Shown here: piece by piece, positions 39,844 to 49,378 of the stretch
Position numbering within the stretch: the first letter of the stretch is position 1
How the letters are laid out: each line of letters begins with the position of its first letter
NCBI RefSeq assembly: GCF_002868715.1
Contig: NZ_PKLZ01000008.1
Location: 496,001-560,000 of the forward strand
Reading direction: 5' to 3'
Source of the DNA: Kineobactrum sediminis
GTDB lineage: Bacteria; Pseudomonadota; Gammaproteobacteria; Pseudomonadales; Halieaceae
DNA: 64,000 bases
Made by a program: the position numbers and the translations under genes
Notes under the pieces: model-generated
Databases searched by the model: none
What the model saw: the letters and a program-made list of their open reading frames with translations, nothing else
Told to the model about the DNA's origin: nothing

Positions 39844-41991
39844 TTAGCCCTTGTCGCGAACCAGGGTCATGCCCTGGGCGCTGGAGACGACCTGGCCATC
39901 AACAGTCACCGTGGCTGTCCAGAGAACCTCGGTGCGCTGGGCCGGGCTGGTCCAGCGAAACTTGAAGTTTTCCTTCTTGCCGGGCTCGATATCAGAGAAG
40001 CTCGCGGAGAAATTCCCAACCTCAGCTCCGGTGCCATCAATGCCACTGATATTGACTGTGCCGGACCCGCTTGCCAGGGCACTGGGATCATTACCCACTA
40101 CTGCCGATATCAGGATGTTGCTGCGTAAAGTATTTACCTTACTCGGAACCTTGAAGTTGGTTATCGACATATCGCTGTCTGGTACCGGTACTTCTACATC
40201 CTCATTGATGATCAATTGAGCAGTGAACACTGCCGTGGGCTTGCGGTCACCTTTAACATAGACCGCGAGGTCGAAGTCATTGGTCATCGGCAGGCCATTG
40301 GTGGTGACGGGAACACCGTTGATAGTATCAGCGACAGTGACAAAGTCGTTTTCGAGAACGTCTACCCAACCCTTACTCGTGGCCAGCGGCGAAGGCCCTT
40401 CCGACTCGTCCCAGTCCAGCAGATTGATGACCGTGGTCACCGTCTCGCCTACTTCATAGCGTACATTTTCCCTGGCGAAAGGCGGTGCGCTGCACTCGAT
40501 AAGGGGTATCTCCAGCCCGGGAATATCCTGGCCGAATTTGTTGGCTTTCAGGCGCCAGCGTGGTCCGGAGACCAGCTCCAATCCGCGGTCGGCAACTTCC
40601 ACCGGGCTTAGTGGCAGCGCCGTGCCGATGAACTCGAATTCGCCACTGGCAGCGGCCACGGGATCAACGTAGGACCACTCGAAAGGGTCGCGATTGATGC
40701 TAGTATAGAATGCGTTGGTAAAGCCGCCGACCAGGTCGGAAGAAAACGGTTCTGGTGGATTGATACCGGCGGGAATTGAATAGTTGGTGCTGTTGTTCTT
40801 GAAGATGGTTCCCACACCAATTGCGCCGGGATCCGAGGAACCCTCCTCGCTATCAATAAAGTCACCATCGCCCTCGTAACATTCACGAGTTGACACCCAA
40901 TTGCCCGCGGCATCAACACGATAGGAAGGCTTGCGTCCGGTGGCGGCTTCGTTCTCCAGGTCTTCCGGTCGCAGCTGGTCATTGGGGTTGTTGGTAATCC
41001 AGTGGGTTACCACCAGTTTTGCGCTTTCAATCTGGTAGTCGGCATCCGGTTCTTTCCAGGCGTCAGGCAAGGGTAAGCGAGCGTACAGGCGGACGTCATT
41101 GGGGCGTTTAATCAAAGCGCCCCAGCGGTAGAGAGGTTTACCGTCATCCTTCAATGTGATCGAGTAGTCGCTGCTGACGGCAATGTCATTACGGACCGTT
41201 GTGTTGTCATTGGCATCCATCTGCACACCCGGCTTTACGTCGGTCAATAGTCCTCCTATTGGCATTCCATTAACCAGGATGCTGGCATTGTCGTCAAGCT
41301 CAGCATCGGCACAGGAAAAAAAGTCACTGCCGTCCGGTAAGCTCAGGTAGGCCTGGCTGCCGTCAGTGGGGTCCGCAAAGAAATAGGGCACGACTTCGTG
41401 GCAACTCAGGGTATGTTCCATCACCACATAATGTTCTGTTGAGCATTTCACTGATGTCCCACCCAGCCCCTGGCACCAGGTGCCCATCGGCGGTTTCACC
41501 TTATAGGTGTCGGTAGCGAAGTTGGATATCTTGATTCCCACGACCTCTGCGCCGTCGAAGATGTTGCCGACAAATCCCTCCTGATAATCCCGAGGCGCTT
41601 CGCGGGTCTTCGCCTGGGCGCCAAGGAAGTCCACTACCTCGAAGCCGAACTCCGAGTCGACCGGATACAGTATCACTCCATCTTTGTCAGTAAAGGGCGC
41701 GACGAGCGGCAGCCCGGTCGCCGGGTCTGTTGTTGCGGGGCAAGCCGTACCTCCCGGTAATCCACAGATGGCATCCGGGTCCTGGGCTGCCCCGGCGGGG
41801 CCAAAGGTACTGCCATCAAAGCCGGACTGCAGGTCCTGGATGGAGAAAACATGTACCGGCGACTCCCAGGGCGGCGAAATGTCCTGCGCCAACGCCGTGC
41901 CGGCAACCAGCGTGGCTCCGCTGGCAAGCATGGATATCGTTATCGCCAGGCGACGTCTGGAAAAGGGAAACAACTGTATATTTTTGTTCAT
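39844..41991 (-). CDS. Large exported protein of unknown function
   Basis: The 715-residue protein has a signal peptide (RRRLAITISMLASGATLVAG, cleaved near ALA-QD). The body is rich in acidic residues and short strands, with several paired Cys (GLPGGTACP, MGTWCQG...KCSTEHY, SFFSCADAE). The last 120 residues read like an Ig/CARDB-type beta domain (INEDVEVPVPDSDMSITNF through VLWTATVTVDGQVVSS). The pattern suggests a secreted or surface protein. No family is recognised. It is the second gene after the small repeat protein, 32 bp away. Confidence 0.72.
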   Translation of the reverse strand: MNKNIQLFPFSRRRLAITISMLASGATLVAGTALAQDISPPWESPVHVFSIQDLQSGFDGSTFGPAGAAQDPDAICGLPGGTACPATTDPATGLPLVAPFTDKDGVILYPVDSEFGFEVVDFLGAQAKTREAPRDYQEGFVGNIFDGAEVVGIKISNFATDTYKVKPPMGTWCQGLGGTSVKCSTEHYVVMEHTLSCHEVVPYFFADPTDGSQAYLSLPDGSDFFSCADAELDDNASILVNGMPIGGLLTDVKPGVQMDANDNTTVRNDIAVSSDYSITLKDDGKPLYRWGALIKRPNDVRLYARLPLPDAWKEPDADYQIESAKLVVTHWITNNPNDQLRPEDLENEAATGRKPSYRVDAAGNWVSTRECYEGDGDFIDSEEGSSDPGAIGVGTIFKNNSTNYSIPAGINPPEPFSSDLVGGFTNAFYTSINRDPFEWSYVDPVAAASGEFEFIGTALPLSPVEVADRGLELVSGPRWRLKANKFGQDIPGLEIPLIECSAPPFARENVRYEVGETVTTVINLLDWDESEGPSPLATSKGWVDVLENDFVTVADTINGVPVTTNGLPMTNDFDLAVYVKGDRKPTAVFTAQLIINEDVEVPVPDSDMSITNFKVPSKVNTLRSNILISAVVGNDPSALASGSGTVNISGIDGTGAEVGNFSASFSDIEPGKKENFKFRWTSPAQRTEVLWTATVTVDGQVVSSAQGMTLVRDKG

Positions 41992-42023
41992 GATGCATCC
42001 TCATAGATTAAAACAACATGTCA

Positions 42024-42383
42024 TTAATATCGGGGGAATCCCGGCTTTTTGGCTTTCTGGCGGTCCCCGTAAGGACCCTCTCGAACAGGTACATCGTCTG
42101 GCGCTACATCATCTGGTGGTACATCGTCTGCTGGTACATCGCTATCACTTCCCGACTTGAGGCCACGACCGGGATCTTCGGGTGGGTTACCGCTTCTCCG
42201 TCGCTGGCGCTCTCCCTTCTGGACGGACCGCTCCCGCTCCATAGCAAAGTCATCGGGTTCTTCCCCGAGCGTTTCGTTGACAGGAGCTTGTGTAGTAGAC
42301 GCGTCGGGTGGGGATTCGGCCGACGTTGTCGCTGACATGACCAGGACGGCGATCGCAAGTAGCAATTTATTTACTTCCAACAT
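42024..42383 (-). CDS. Small exported protein with DVPPDD repeats
   Basis: The product (119 residues from the ATG at 42383) has a signal peptide (MLEVNKLLLAIAVLVMSATTSA). A charged, Arg/Glu-rich central part follows, and a C-terminal tract of near-repeats reads DVPADDVPPDDVAPDDVPV (42,0xx-42,1xx). The repeated Asp-Val-Pro pattern is low complexity and could be flexible or metal-binding. It precedes the large exported protein in the same direction, so the two probably act together. An alternative ATG at 42395 adds four residues. Confidence 0.55.
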   Translation of the reverse strand: MLEVNKLLLAIAVLVMSATTSAESPPDASTTQAPVNETLGEEPDDFAMERERSVQKGERQRRRSGNPPEDPGRGLKSGSDSDVPADDVPPDDVAPDDVPVREGPYGDRQKAKKPGFPRY

Positions 42384-42625
42384 GACGTATTGCATCCGCC
42401 GTAATGAAAATTGGGAGGGGGAGCTAACAGGTAACTGCAGCTGACTAATACAGCGTAGTCACCGATGTCGAAATGAAATTGATTTCAATCAATAAGGGGG
42501 GTTAAAAGGATCATGGCGTGGACACTCATAAACCCATGGCTTTAACGAGTTGGGAATGAAGTGCAGATCAGCCACTACCGGCAAAGCTGATGATCGCCGG
42601 CGGTGAGTTGAGAATTAAAAAGCGC

Positions 42626-43120
42626 CTAGCGCGGTTCGCAAATAAAAACCGGGATATCACGATCCGTCCGAGCCTGGTATTCATCAAAGCCCGGGTAGAG
42701 CGTTAACAGGTGAGGCCATGCTTCGCGTTTCTCATCAGGACTTACTTGCCTGGCCCGGTAAGGTTTTTTAAGCCCGCCAACCATAATTTCAACATCAGGG
42801 TTTGCCGCGATGTTGTAATACCAAACCGGGTTTTTTTCCATACCCCCCTGCGAAGCCACCAGGTATCTATTTTCACCTTGGGGGAGATTAATAAGGGCGA
42901 TCTCACGCGGCTGGCCAGACTTGCGCCCGACCATGGTAACAATACAAATCGGATAACCACCTGGGAAGTTTTTCAATAACCTGCCATTGCTCTTCTTGTA
43001 TACCCAGACGTTGAAACGGGTATAAACCTTCATTACACGCCTTACCAGCGGCACCATTTTGGTCGGAATCTCGTCAACGTCCTCACGGCGGGTTTTGACA
43101 TAGTCAAATTTATTCGTCAT
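42626..43120 (-). CDS. Deazaflavin/F420-type nitroreductase-fold protein
   Basis: The 164-residue protein matches the DUF385 family of split-barrel proteins that bind F420 or FMN. Diagnostic parts are VYKKSNGRLLKNFPGG, a core VTMVGRKSGQPREIALINLP and QGGMEKNPVWYYNIAANPDVEIMVGG. Many bacteria with such genes do not make F420, and the cofactor here is not known. It lies downstream of the efflux operon on the same strand, but with a 95-bp gap and no clear coupling. Confidence 0.82.
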   Translation of the reverse strand: MTNKFDYVKTRREDVDEIPTKMVPLVRRVMKVYTRFNVWVYKKSNGRLLKNFPGGYPICIVTMVGRKSGQPREIALINLPQGENRYLVASQGGMEKNPVWYYNIAANPDVEIMVGGLKKPYRARQVSPDEKREAWPHLLTLYPGFDEYQARTDRDIPVFICEPR

Positions 43121-43215
43121 TTCATCAGTTCCCTGAACACAGTTACCCGGATCATACTAAAGACCAAGGTATTTAACATGCTCTCACAAGCTGGGTGAGA
43201 AAGCTTCGCCCACTT

Positions 43216-46200
43216 CTACTGGCGGGCACTACCCAACCAACGGTAAACAGCCGGCACGACCAGCATGTTCAGTGCAGTTGCACTTACCAGCCCCCAAAGA
43301 ATTACTACCGCCATGGGAGACTGTATCTCGCTGCCGGGTTCACCGCTGGCCAAAGCCAGGGGCACGAGTGCCAGAGCAGTAGCCGCGGCTGTCATCAGAA
43401 TTGGAATAAGTCGCTCTTCGGCGCCCCGACGAATGGCACTGTCGATATCAAGCCCCTGTTCACGTACCAACCGCCCGATATGATCAACCAGAATTACCCC
43501 GTTGCGAGTAGCAATACCGAACAGGGTGATGAAGCCGATCACCGCCGCGATGGTCAGGATACCCCCGGAAAGCCACACCCCCACGACGCCACCGATCAAC
43601 GCCAACGGCAGGTTCAGCATTACGACACCTGCGTCCCGAGCCGACCCGAATGCCGCCATCAACAGGAAGAATATGCCTACGATCACACCTCCACCCAGCA
43701 GCAACAGGCGAGTATTGGCGGCCTCGGCACTTTCGAACTGACCACCGTACTCGATATGATAGCCGGCGGGCAGCTCGATATTGGTATTGATCGTGCCGCG
43801 AATTTCTTCCACCAGACTGATTAGATCCCTTCCGGCGACATTGGCCATCACGACCATGCGACGCTGTACGTTCTCACGCCCAATTCCGTTCGGGCCGCGC
43901 TCTGTACGGATATCCGCCAAGGCTGCAAAGGGAACAACCGCGCCAGAGGGCAGGGTCAGCAGGGTCTGCTTCACCGCCTCAATATCGTCTCCCGCAGATT
44001 CCTGCAGGCGCACAACCAAATCTATACTCGCCTGCCCTTCGAGTATGCTACCCACCGTAGTGCCAGTAAACGCGGTTTCAAGGGACTCGGCAGCCTCCGC
44101 CATGGTCAGGCCATAATTGGCAAGGGCTGCGCGATCAAACCTGACGCTCACAAAGGGAATCTCACTTTGCTCTTCCATGGCCACGTCAACGGCTCCCGGA
44201 ATGTCTGCGGTGAGAGTCTCTACCTGGAGTCCGAGTCGGCGCAGTTCAGTCAGATCCTCGCCGAAGATCTTGATGGCGATGTTAGCCCGCGTGCCTGAGA
44301 GCATGTGATCGATGCGGTGGGAAATGGGTTGGCCGATGATGACATTGGTACCGGGCAGGCGCGAGAACGCGCCGCGGAGGTCCGCCAACAGTGCTTCCTT
44401 GCTGCGCGACTGCATGGACAGCATGACATCGATTTCCGAAGCGAACACCTGCTGGGCATGAGGATCAAGTTCCGCTCGCCCGGTACGTCGCGCCGTGGCA
44501 ACCACTTCGGGTTGCTCAAGGAGGATCAATTCTACTTTGCGTCCGATCTCATCGGAGGTCTCCAGTGCGGTTCCCGGCAGAGTCACCACACTCAGGGTAA
44601 GGCTACCCTCGTTGAATTCCGGCAAAAATCCCCGTCCAGCCATACCCAGGAATACCACCGCTACCAGCAACAGCAAAAACGCACTGGTCATCACCAGACG
44701 GGGGTACCGCATTGCACCTGACAACATTGGGCGATAGGCCGCTTTCAGCCAACTGATGAATCGGGTGTCGTGATCGTCGCGAACGGTCTTGCTACCAGGC
44801 AATCCCAGCAGACACAGCACCGGGGTGACGGTGAGCGCCACCAGCAGCGACGCAGCCAGTGACACCACATAGGCCAGGCCCAGAGGCTGTAACAGACGCC
44901 CCTCCACCCCACTGAGAAAAAAGAGAGGCAGGAACACCAGGATGATAATGAGCGTGGCGAAGACAATCGAACCTTCGATCTCCCGCGTCGCTTCGAATAC
45001 CACGGTAGCGACATTGCGTTGCCGGTCTTTTGGATGGGCCTGATTCTCCCGCAGGCGCTTGACGATGTTCTCGACCACAATGATGGCGTCATCTACCAGC
45101 GCCCCCACGGCTATGACCATGCCGCCCAACGTCATGGTGTTGATACTGCCGCCCATGGCCTTGATCGTCAGCACTGCCACCAGCAGGGAGAGTGGTATCG
45201 CCACCAGGGCAATACCTGTGGCCCTGGCACTGAACAAAAAGGCGAACATGATGGCTACAACGAGGATGGCGCCATCGCGCAGGGCGACACTGAGATTGTC
45301 GATGGCAGTACCAATGAAGTCCGCCTGGCGGAAAGCGTCGGTTTCTATGGTCATGCCCTCAGGCAAACCCACCTGAATGTCAGCAAATACCCTATCCAGG
45401 CGCCCAGTCAGTTCCAGGGTATTAACCCCCGGCTGCTTCTGGATACCGAGAACCACAGCGGGTTCTCCCTTGTAGGCGCCGGTACCACGCCTGGGCGCGG
45501 GACCGATGCGAACCTCTGCGAGATCGCGAATCAGGATGGGTTCACCGTTGCGACTCTCTACCAGCGCCTGCTCCAGCGACTGAATGTCGGCCACGCGCCC
45601 AATGCCCTGAATCAGAAATTCCTGGTCGTTGCGGGTAATGAATCCCGCCGATGCATTGCGACTGGCGGCAGCGGCAGCTTGCCGCAGGGAATTGAGGGTA
45701 ATGCCATAGGCGGAAAGCCTTTCCGGATCTGCGATGACCTGATACTGCCGGGTTTCACCACCGATGGGGATAACTTCAGCAACGCCCGGCACTGCCAGCA
45801 AGCGCCGCCGTACCACCCAGTCCGCGGTGGTTTTCACGGTCATCTCGTCGTGGGTTTCCGAGCGCAGGGCGATGAACAGGATCTCACCCATAATGGAGGA
45901 CACCGGTGCCAACTGCGGTGGCGGGAGGTCCACGGGCAAGCTGGCCCGCGCCCCTTGCAGCTTCTCCGCCACAATCTGCCGCGCCCGGTAGATGTCCGTG
46001 CCCCATTCGAATTCGACAGTAATAACACTGCTGCCGACGCCGCTGTTGGAGCGGACTCTACGTACCCCCACGGCCCCGTTCATGGCCGTTTCAATCGGGT
46101 GGGTCACCAGCAGCTCTACATCCTCCGGCGGCATGCCGTGCGCCTCGGCGACCACGGTAACCGAGGGCGCAGTCAGGTCCGGAAATACATCCACCGGGGT

Positions 46201-46299
46201 ATTGCGGGCCACTATACTGCCCCAGACCAACAGGGCCAGAGCGCCTACCAGCACCAGCAAGCGGTTGGCCAAAGACCACTGAATTATGCGATCAATCAT
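43216..46299 (-). CDS. HME-type RND metal efflux pump (CusA/CzcA family)
   Basis: The 1027-residue inner-membrane pump has the RND plan of 12 membrane spans and two large periplasmic loops. The transmembrane acidic motif reads VGALVDDAIIVVENI, close to the DFGxxxDGA...EN relay of HME pumps but with DD in place of DG. It should drive proton-coupled export of a metal or other cation through the adaptor and channel encoded upstream. It is the last gene of a six-gene operon, 15 bp after the adaptor stop. Confidence 0.9.
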   Translation of the reverse strand: MIDRIIQWSLANRLLVLVGALALLVWGSIVARNTPVDVFPDLTAPSVTVVAEAHGMPPEDVELLVTHPIETAMNGAVGVRRVRSNSGVGSSVITVEFEWGTDIYRARQIVAEKLQGARASLPVDLPPPQLAPVSSIMGEILFIALRSETHDEMTVKTTADWVVRRRLLAVPGVAEVIPIGGETRQYQVIADPERLSAYGITLNSLRQAAAAASRNASAGFITRNDQEFLIQGIGRVADIQSLEQALVESRNGEPILIRDLAEVRIGPAPRRGTGAYKGEPAVVLGIQKQPGVNTLELTGRLDRVFADIQVGLPEGMTIETDAFRQADFIGTAIDNLSVALRDGAILVVAIMFAFLFSARATGIALVAIPLSLLVAVLTIKAMGGSINTMTLGGMVIAVGALVDDAIIVVENIVKRLRENQAHPKDRQRNVATVVFEATREIEGSIVFATLIIILVFLPLFFLSGVEGRLLQPLGLAYVVSLAASLLVALTVTPVLCLLGLPGSKTVRDDHDTRFISWLKAAYRPMLSGAMRYPRLVMTSAFLLLLVAVVFLGMAGRGFLPEFNEGSLTLSVVTLPGTALETSDEIGRKVELILLEQPEVVATARRTGRAELDPHAQQVFASEIDVMLSMQSRSKEALLADLRGAFSRLPGTNVIIGQPISHRIDHMLSGTRANIAIKIFGEDLTELRRLGLQVETLTADIPGAVDVAMEEQSEIPFVSVRFDRAALANYGLTMAEAAESLETAFTGTTVGSILEGQASIDLVVRLQESAGDDIEAVKQTLLTLPSGAVVPFAALADIRTERGPNGIGRENVQRRMVVMANVAGRDLISLVEEIRGTINTNIELPAGYHIEYGGQFESAEAANTRLLLLGGGVIVGIFFLLMAAFGSARDAGVVMLNLPLALIGGVVGVWLSGGILTIAAVIGFITLFGIATRNGVILVDHIGRLVREQGLDIDSAIRRGAEERLIPILMTAAATALALVPLALASGEPGSEIQSPMAVVILWGLVSATALNMLVVPAVYRWLGSARQ

Positions 46300-46314
46300 G
46301 CGCGGTCTCCGGGG

Positions 46315-47841
46315 TCAATGAGCGTGGCCATGGCCAATGTCATCGCCGCCGGCTGCGGCCAGCCTGACGTAGTAGGCGCCTTCACTCACCACCCGCTCGC
46401 CCGCGCTCACCCCGCGCAGTACTTCCACCCAGAGTCCGTCGATCATGCCGGTTTCCACCACCCGGCGGGCAAAGGTCTCGCCACTGGTCTGCACATACAC
46501 CACCTGGCGACCACCGTCGTCCACCAGGGACGAACGCGGCACCGCAAGGCGAGACTCCGGGGCGCTGGTAAACACACGCGCCGGGTACCGGCTGCCAAGC
46601 AGCGTTGGTCCCTGCGTTGAGGGGTATTCCAGGGTCACGCTGGCCGTGCGAGTTTCGGGCTCTATCGCCGTCACGACCTGCACGATGCTGGCGCCGCTGT
46701 CGGCGTCGAGAATCGTCGGACTGGCGCTGGGAAGCTCCAGCCACAGGCCGCTCGCTCCGGACAAATCACGGGCGAAATGTTCTGCAACCCTGACCTGCAG
46801 CCAGCGACGCTCCCGCTCGGCAATCCGGAACACTCGATCGCCTTCACTCACCATCGCTCCGGGGCGAACGCGGCTCTCCACGACTTGGCCAGACACCGGT
46901 GCCCTGAGAGCGATGCCCGCAGCATCATCGCCACCCAGGCGCTGATCCACTCGTGCCTGGGCTGTGCGCACTTCCGCTTCGGCTATGGCATGCGCTTGCC
47001 TGGCCTCGTGGAGACGCCGCTCTGGAACCGCGCCCTGTGCAACCAGACCCGTGACCCGCTGCAGCTCCCGGTCGCTGAGCTCAAGCTCGCTGCGTGCCCG
47101 TTGCAGCGCGACCAGGGCATCGCCCCAATCCCTGCCTACACCAAGGCGGGGCACCAAAAATCCCAACACGTCACCGGCGGCCACGGTCATCCCGGCCTTC
47201 GCAATATCGACGCCGGCAAAATACCCGTCCTCGGGGGCAAGGATAACGGCGCCACCGTCAATAGGGGCCATCACCGTCGCAAACCCCGGTACCGAGGGCC
47301 GCAGAGGACGCTCGGCGACCACTGCGGTGGCAAAGTTGGCCTCCCACTGCTGCTCCTTGAGGTAACTGATATCTCCTTCAGGCTCGGCCTGATGAACGTC
47401 CACCTGATCAGCTGTTGGATAAACCCTGACACTGCCCAGATCATGGGTGGCGTTCAACTCAGGCCCACTCAGCTTTATCAGCAACTGATATTCGCCCGCA
47501 TTGCGCGGCGTGATCTCCGGAGTGAACAAACCGTCCCGAGTGGGTGCTGAGACTCTGAACCGGGCCACGGTCTGCCTCGCTTTTACCAGAAGTGCATCCA
47601 CTGTGCCCTCTCTGACCGGCGTGTAGTCTGCCATGCGAGTGAAATGCGCCAGGGCCCGGGACGTCTCATCCGCAATCAGCGGCGGGAACTCTACGAAGAG
47701 TTCCGTCGTCTCTGTGTAATGGGTGTATACCAGAGGCTCCGGGCCATGGGCGTCGTGCTCCTCGCCGCTGTGATCGTGGTCGGAGCAGGAGGCCAGAAGG
47801 AGCAGAAGCGCACTGGCAAGAATACGCCGCTCAATGGTCAT
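46315..47841 (-). CDS. Membrane fusion (adaptor) lipoprotein of the RND system
   Basis: The 508-residue adaptor has a lipobox at ALLLLLASC (acylated Cys19), followed by a His/Glu/Asp-rich segment (DHDHSGEEHDAHG). An N-terminal domain of about 130 residues precedes the usual HlyD-type hairpin (VALQRARSELELSDRELQRV), lipoyl-like (RAPVSGQVVESRVRPGAMVSEGD) and barrel domains. The C-terminus ends GHGHAH. The His-rich ends suit periplasmic metal capture. The start at 47841 overlaps the previous gene by 11 bp. It joins pump and TolC-like channel. Confidence 0.88.
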   Translation of the reverse strand: MTIERRILASALLLLLASCSDHDHSGEEHDAHGPEPLVYTHYTETTELFVEFPPLIADETSRALAHFTRMADYTPVREGTVDALLVKARQTVARFRVSAPTRDGLFTPEITPRNAGEYQLLIKLSGPELNATHDLGSVRVYPTADQVDVHQAEPEGDISYLKEQQWEANFATAVVAERPLRPSVPGFATVMAPIDGGAVILAPEDGYFAGVDIAKAGMTVAAGDVLGFLVPRLGVGRDWGDALVALQRARSELELSDRELQRVTGLVAQGAVPERRLHEARQAHAIAEAEVRTAQARVDQRLGGDDAAGIALRAPVSGQVVESRVRPGAMVSEGDRVFRIAERERRWLQVRVAEHFARDLSGASGLWLELPSASPTILDADSGASIVQVVTAIEPETRTASVTLEYPSTQGPTLLGSRYPARVFTSAPESRLAVPRSSLVDDGGRQVVYVQTSGETFARRVVETGMIDGLWVEVLRGVSAGERVVSEGAYYVRLAAAGGDDIGHGHAH

Positions 47842-48196
47842 GCTGGTGTTCGGCGCCATCACTGTGGGTATGGCCAGCCCCTTGCTGCGACTCTGATGGT
47901 TCCGCCTCCAGCTCGGGTGCCGACATGGCTTCGGGGGACTGTGTCTCTGCCGGTTCGCCGTAGAAGGCTTCAGTGGCTGGCGCCGCATCATCAGTGTGGG
48001 CCTCTTCTCCATGTTCATGCGCCTCGGCTTGAGACTCATGTTCATGGCCGTGATCGTCACTGACTTTTGCGTCACAGCCTCCCAGCAGCAACGCCGCCGA
48101 CAGCAGCAAAATTCCCGACAGAGCCCTCTGGAGGCAACTTGTTGTGCCGATCTCCCTGATGTCTGCTGTGCTCACATAACCAAGTTTCATCATCAT
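47831..48196 (-). CDS. His-rich metal-binding lipoprotein
   Basis: The 121-residue protein has a lipobox (LLSAALLLGGC, Cys41) and an unusual composition: HGHEHESQAEAHEHGEEAH just after the lipid anchor and HTHSDGAEHQHDH at the end, with an Ala/Glu-rich middle. It should sit at the membrane surface and bind divalent metal, perhaps as a buffer feeding the efflux pump. It is coupled on both sides: its start overlaps the TolC-like stop (48193-48196) and its end overlaps the adaptor start by 11 bp. Several in-frame ATGs make the exact start uncertain by a few residues. Confidence 0.78.
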   Translation of the reverse strand: MMMKLGYVSTADIREIGTTSCLQRALSGILLLSAALLLGGCDAKVSDDHGHEHESQAEAHEHGEEAHTDDAAPATEAFYGEPAETQSPEAMSAPELEAEPSESQQGAGHTHSDGAEHQHDH

Positions 48197-49377
48197 TCTC
48201 CGGTGAAAGTTTGCCAGTCGATGTAGGCCTGTCTCGCGGCCAAGGAACTGCTGATCAATTGCAGTTGTGTATTCAGCTCAGCGCGCCAGGCATCCATCAG
48301 CTCCATAACGGAAATTTCCCCGGCTTCGTAGGCCGCCTCGGCCATGCCAATCAGACCCTGGGATTGCTCGCGACCCAGGGCATCCACTGCGCCGATACTT
48401 GCCTGCCAGCGCCGCACTATGGCTCTGGCCTCAACCAGCAGACGCTGCTCTTCAAGCTGACGCTCCACCGTGATTAACCGGGAGCGTTCTTTCGCTGTAT
48501 TTTTCCGACCCTGTCCGCGGTCGAACAAGGGCAGCTCGATACCCAGCGAGATCATGGTACCGTCGGCCTGCATACCCGGTTGCCGGCTTTCCTTGTAACC
48601 CAGGCCCAGACTGACCTGGGGCCAACGCTCGCGGTTCGCCGCTTCCTGCAACTGCGCCGCACTGTCAGCCTCAGCGCCCAGTGCATCAAGCAGGGGGTGA
48701 CGGCCCACAAGTGACGGCAAACTATCGGGCGGAGCACCGGGCGGCAGCACCTGGCCAAGTAGTTCGAAGCTCTCCTGGCCTGTCAGTGTCGCGAGCCCAT
48801 CGCGAGCGGATTCTGCTTCACTACTCACCGCCAGCGACTCGCCTTCCAGCAGGGCCAGCTCCCGCGCAACCCGGGTCTCATCGTAGCGGGACACATCACC
48901 GGCCTGAACCCGGGCCGCGATCGCCAGCGCCAGTTCTTCCAGGCGCGCCTGCCAGCGCTTGACTTCACGCTGACGTCGCTTGGCAGCCATGGCGGAATAA
49001 AAGACTTCGCGCACCTGGGACACAAGCTCCCGCTTGCTTAACTCAATACGCGCCTGTTCCGCCTCCATGTCCAGACTGGCCGACAATCGTTCGAGTCGCT
49101 TCACCCCAGCGAGATCGAAGCGCTGGCGAACCAGGAAACTGTTTTCATCGACTGATCCGCCGGCATAGTCCAGCGATTCCCAGTCATATTCAATTTCGGG
49201 ATTGTCCCAACGACCGGCAGACTCTACGCGTCCCCGAGCGATACCGCGCCGGGCGTCCAGCTGGTTGGTAATCGCGGGACGGCGCAGCGCCTGCTCAACA
49301 GCCTCGTACTCCGCCAGGCCGGAAGCGAGTAGCGAACCACTGACCAAGAACAGGATTGAACCGAGGATCAGCCTCAC
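48193..49377 (-). CDS. TolC/CusC-like outer membrane channel
   Basis: The 394-residue protein belongs to the TolC family and has a signal peptide (MRLILGSILFLVSGSLLASG). The body is long amphipathic helices with repeated Glu/Ala/Leu, including the duplicated pattern of two hairpins (VREVFYSAMAAKRRQREVKR and ARAIVRRWQASIGAVDALG). It would form the outer-membrane exit duct for the RND pump. The start is GTG at 49377, one base after the M56 gene's stop codon. It lacks an obvious lipobox. Confidence 0.85.
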   Translation of the reverse strand: MRLILGSILFLVSGSLLASGLAEYEAVEQALRRPAITNQLDARRGIARGRVESAGRWDNPEIEYDWESLDYAGGSVDENSFLVRQRFDLAGVKRLERLSASLDMEAEQARIELSKRELVSQVREVFYSAMAAKRRQREVKRWQARLEELALAIAARVQAGDVSRYDETRVARELALLEGESLAVSSEAESARDGLATLTGQESFELLGQVLPPGAPPDSLPSLVGRHPLLDALGAEADSAAQLQEAANRERWPQVSLGLGYKESRQPGMQADGTMISLGIELPLFDRGQGRKNTAKERSRLITVERQLEEQRLLVEARAIVRRWQASIGAVDALGREQSQGLIGMAEAAYEAGEISVMELMDAWRAELNTQLQLISSSLAARQAYIDWQTFTGE

Positions 49378-49378
49378 A

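Noticed and set aside
45019-46620. 533-residue plus-strand frame antisense to the RND pump
   Set aside because: Rich in Gln/His/Arg without domain; explained as the antisense of the pump gene.
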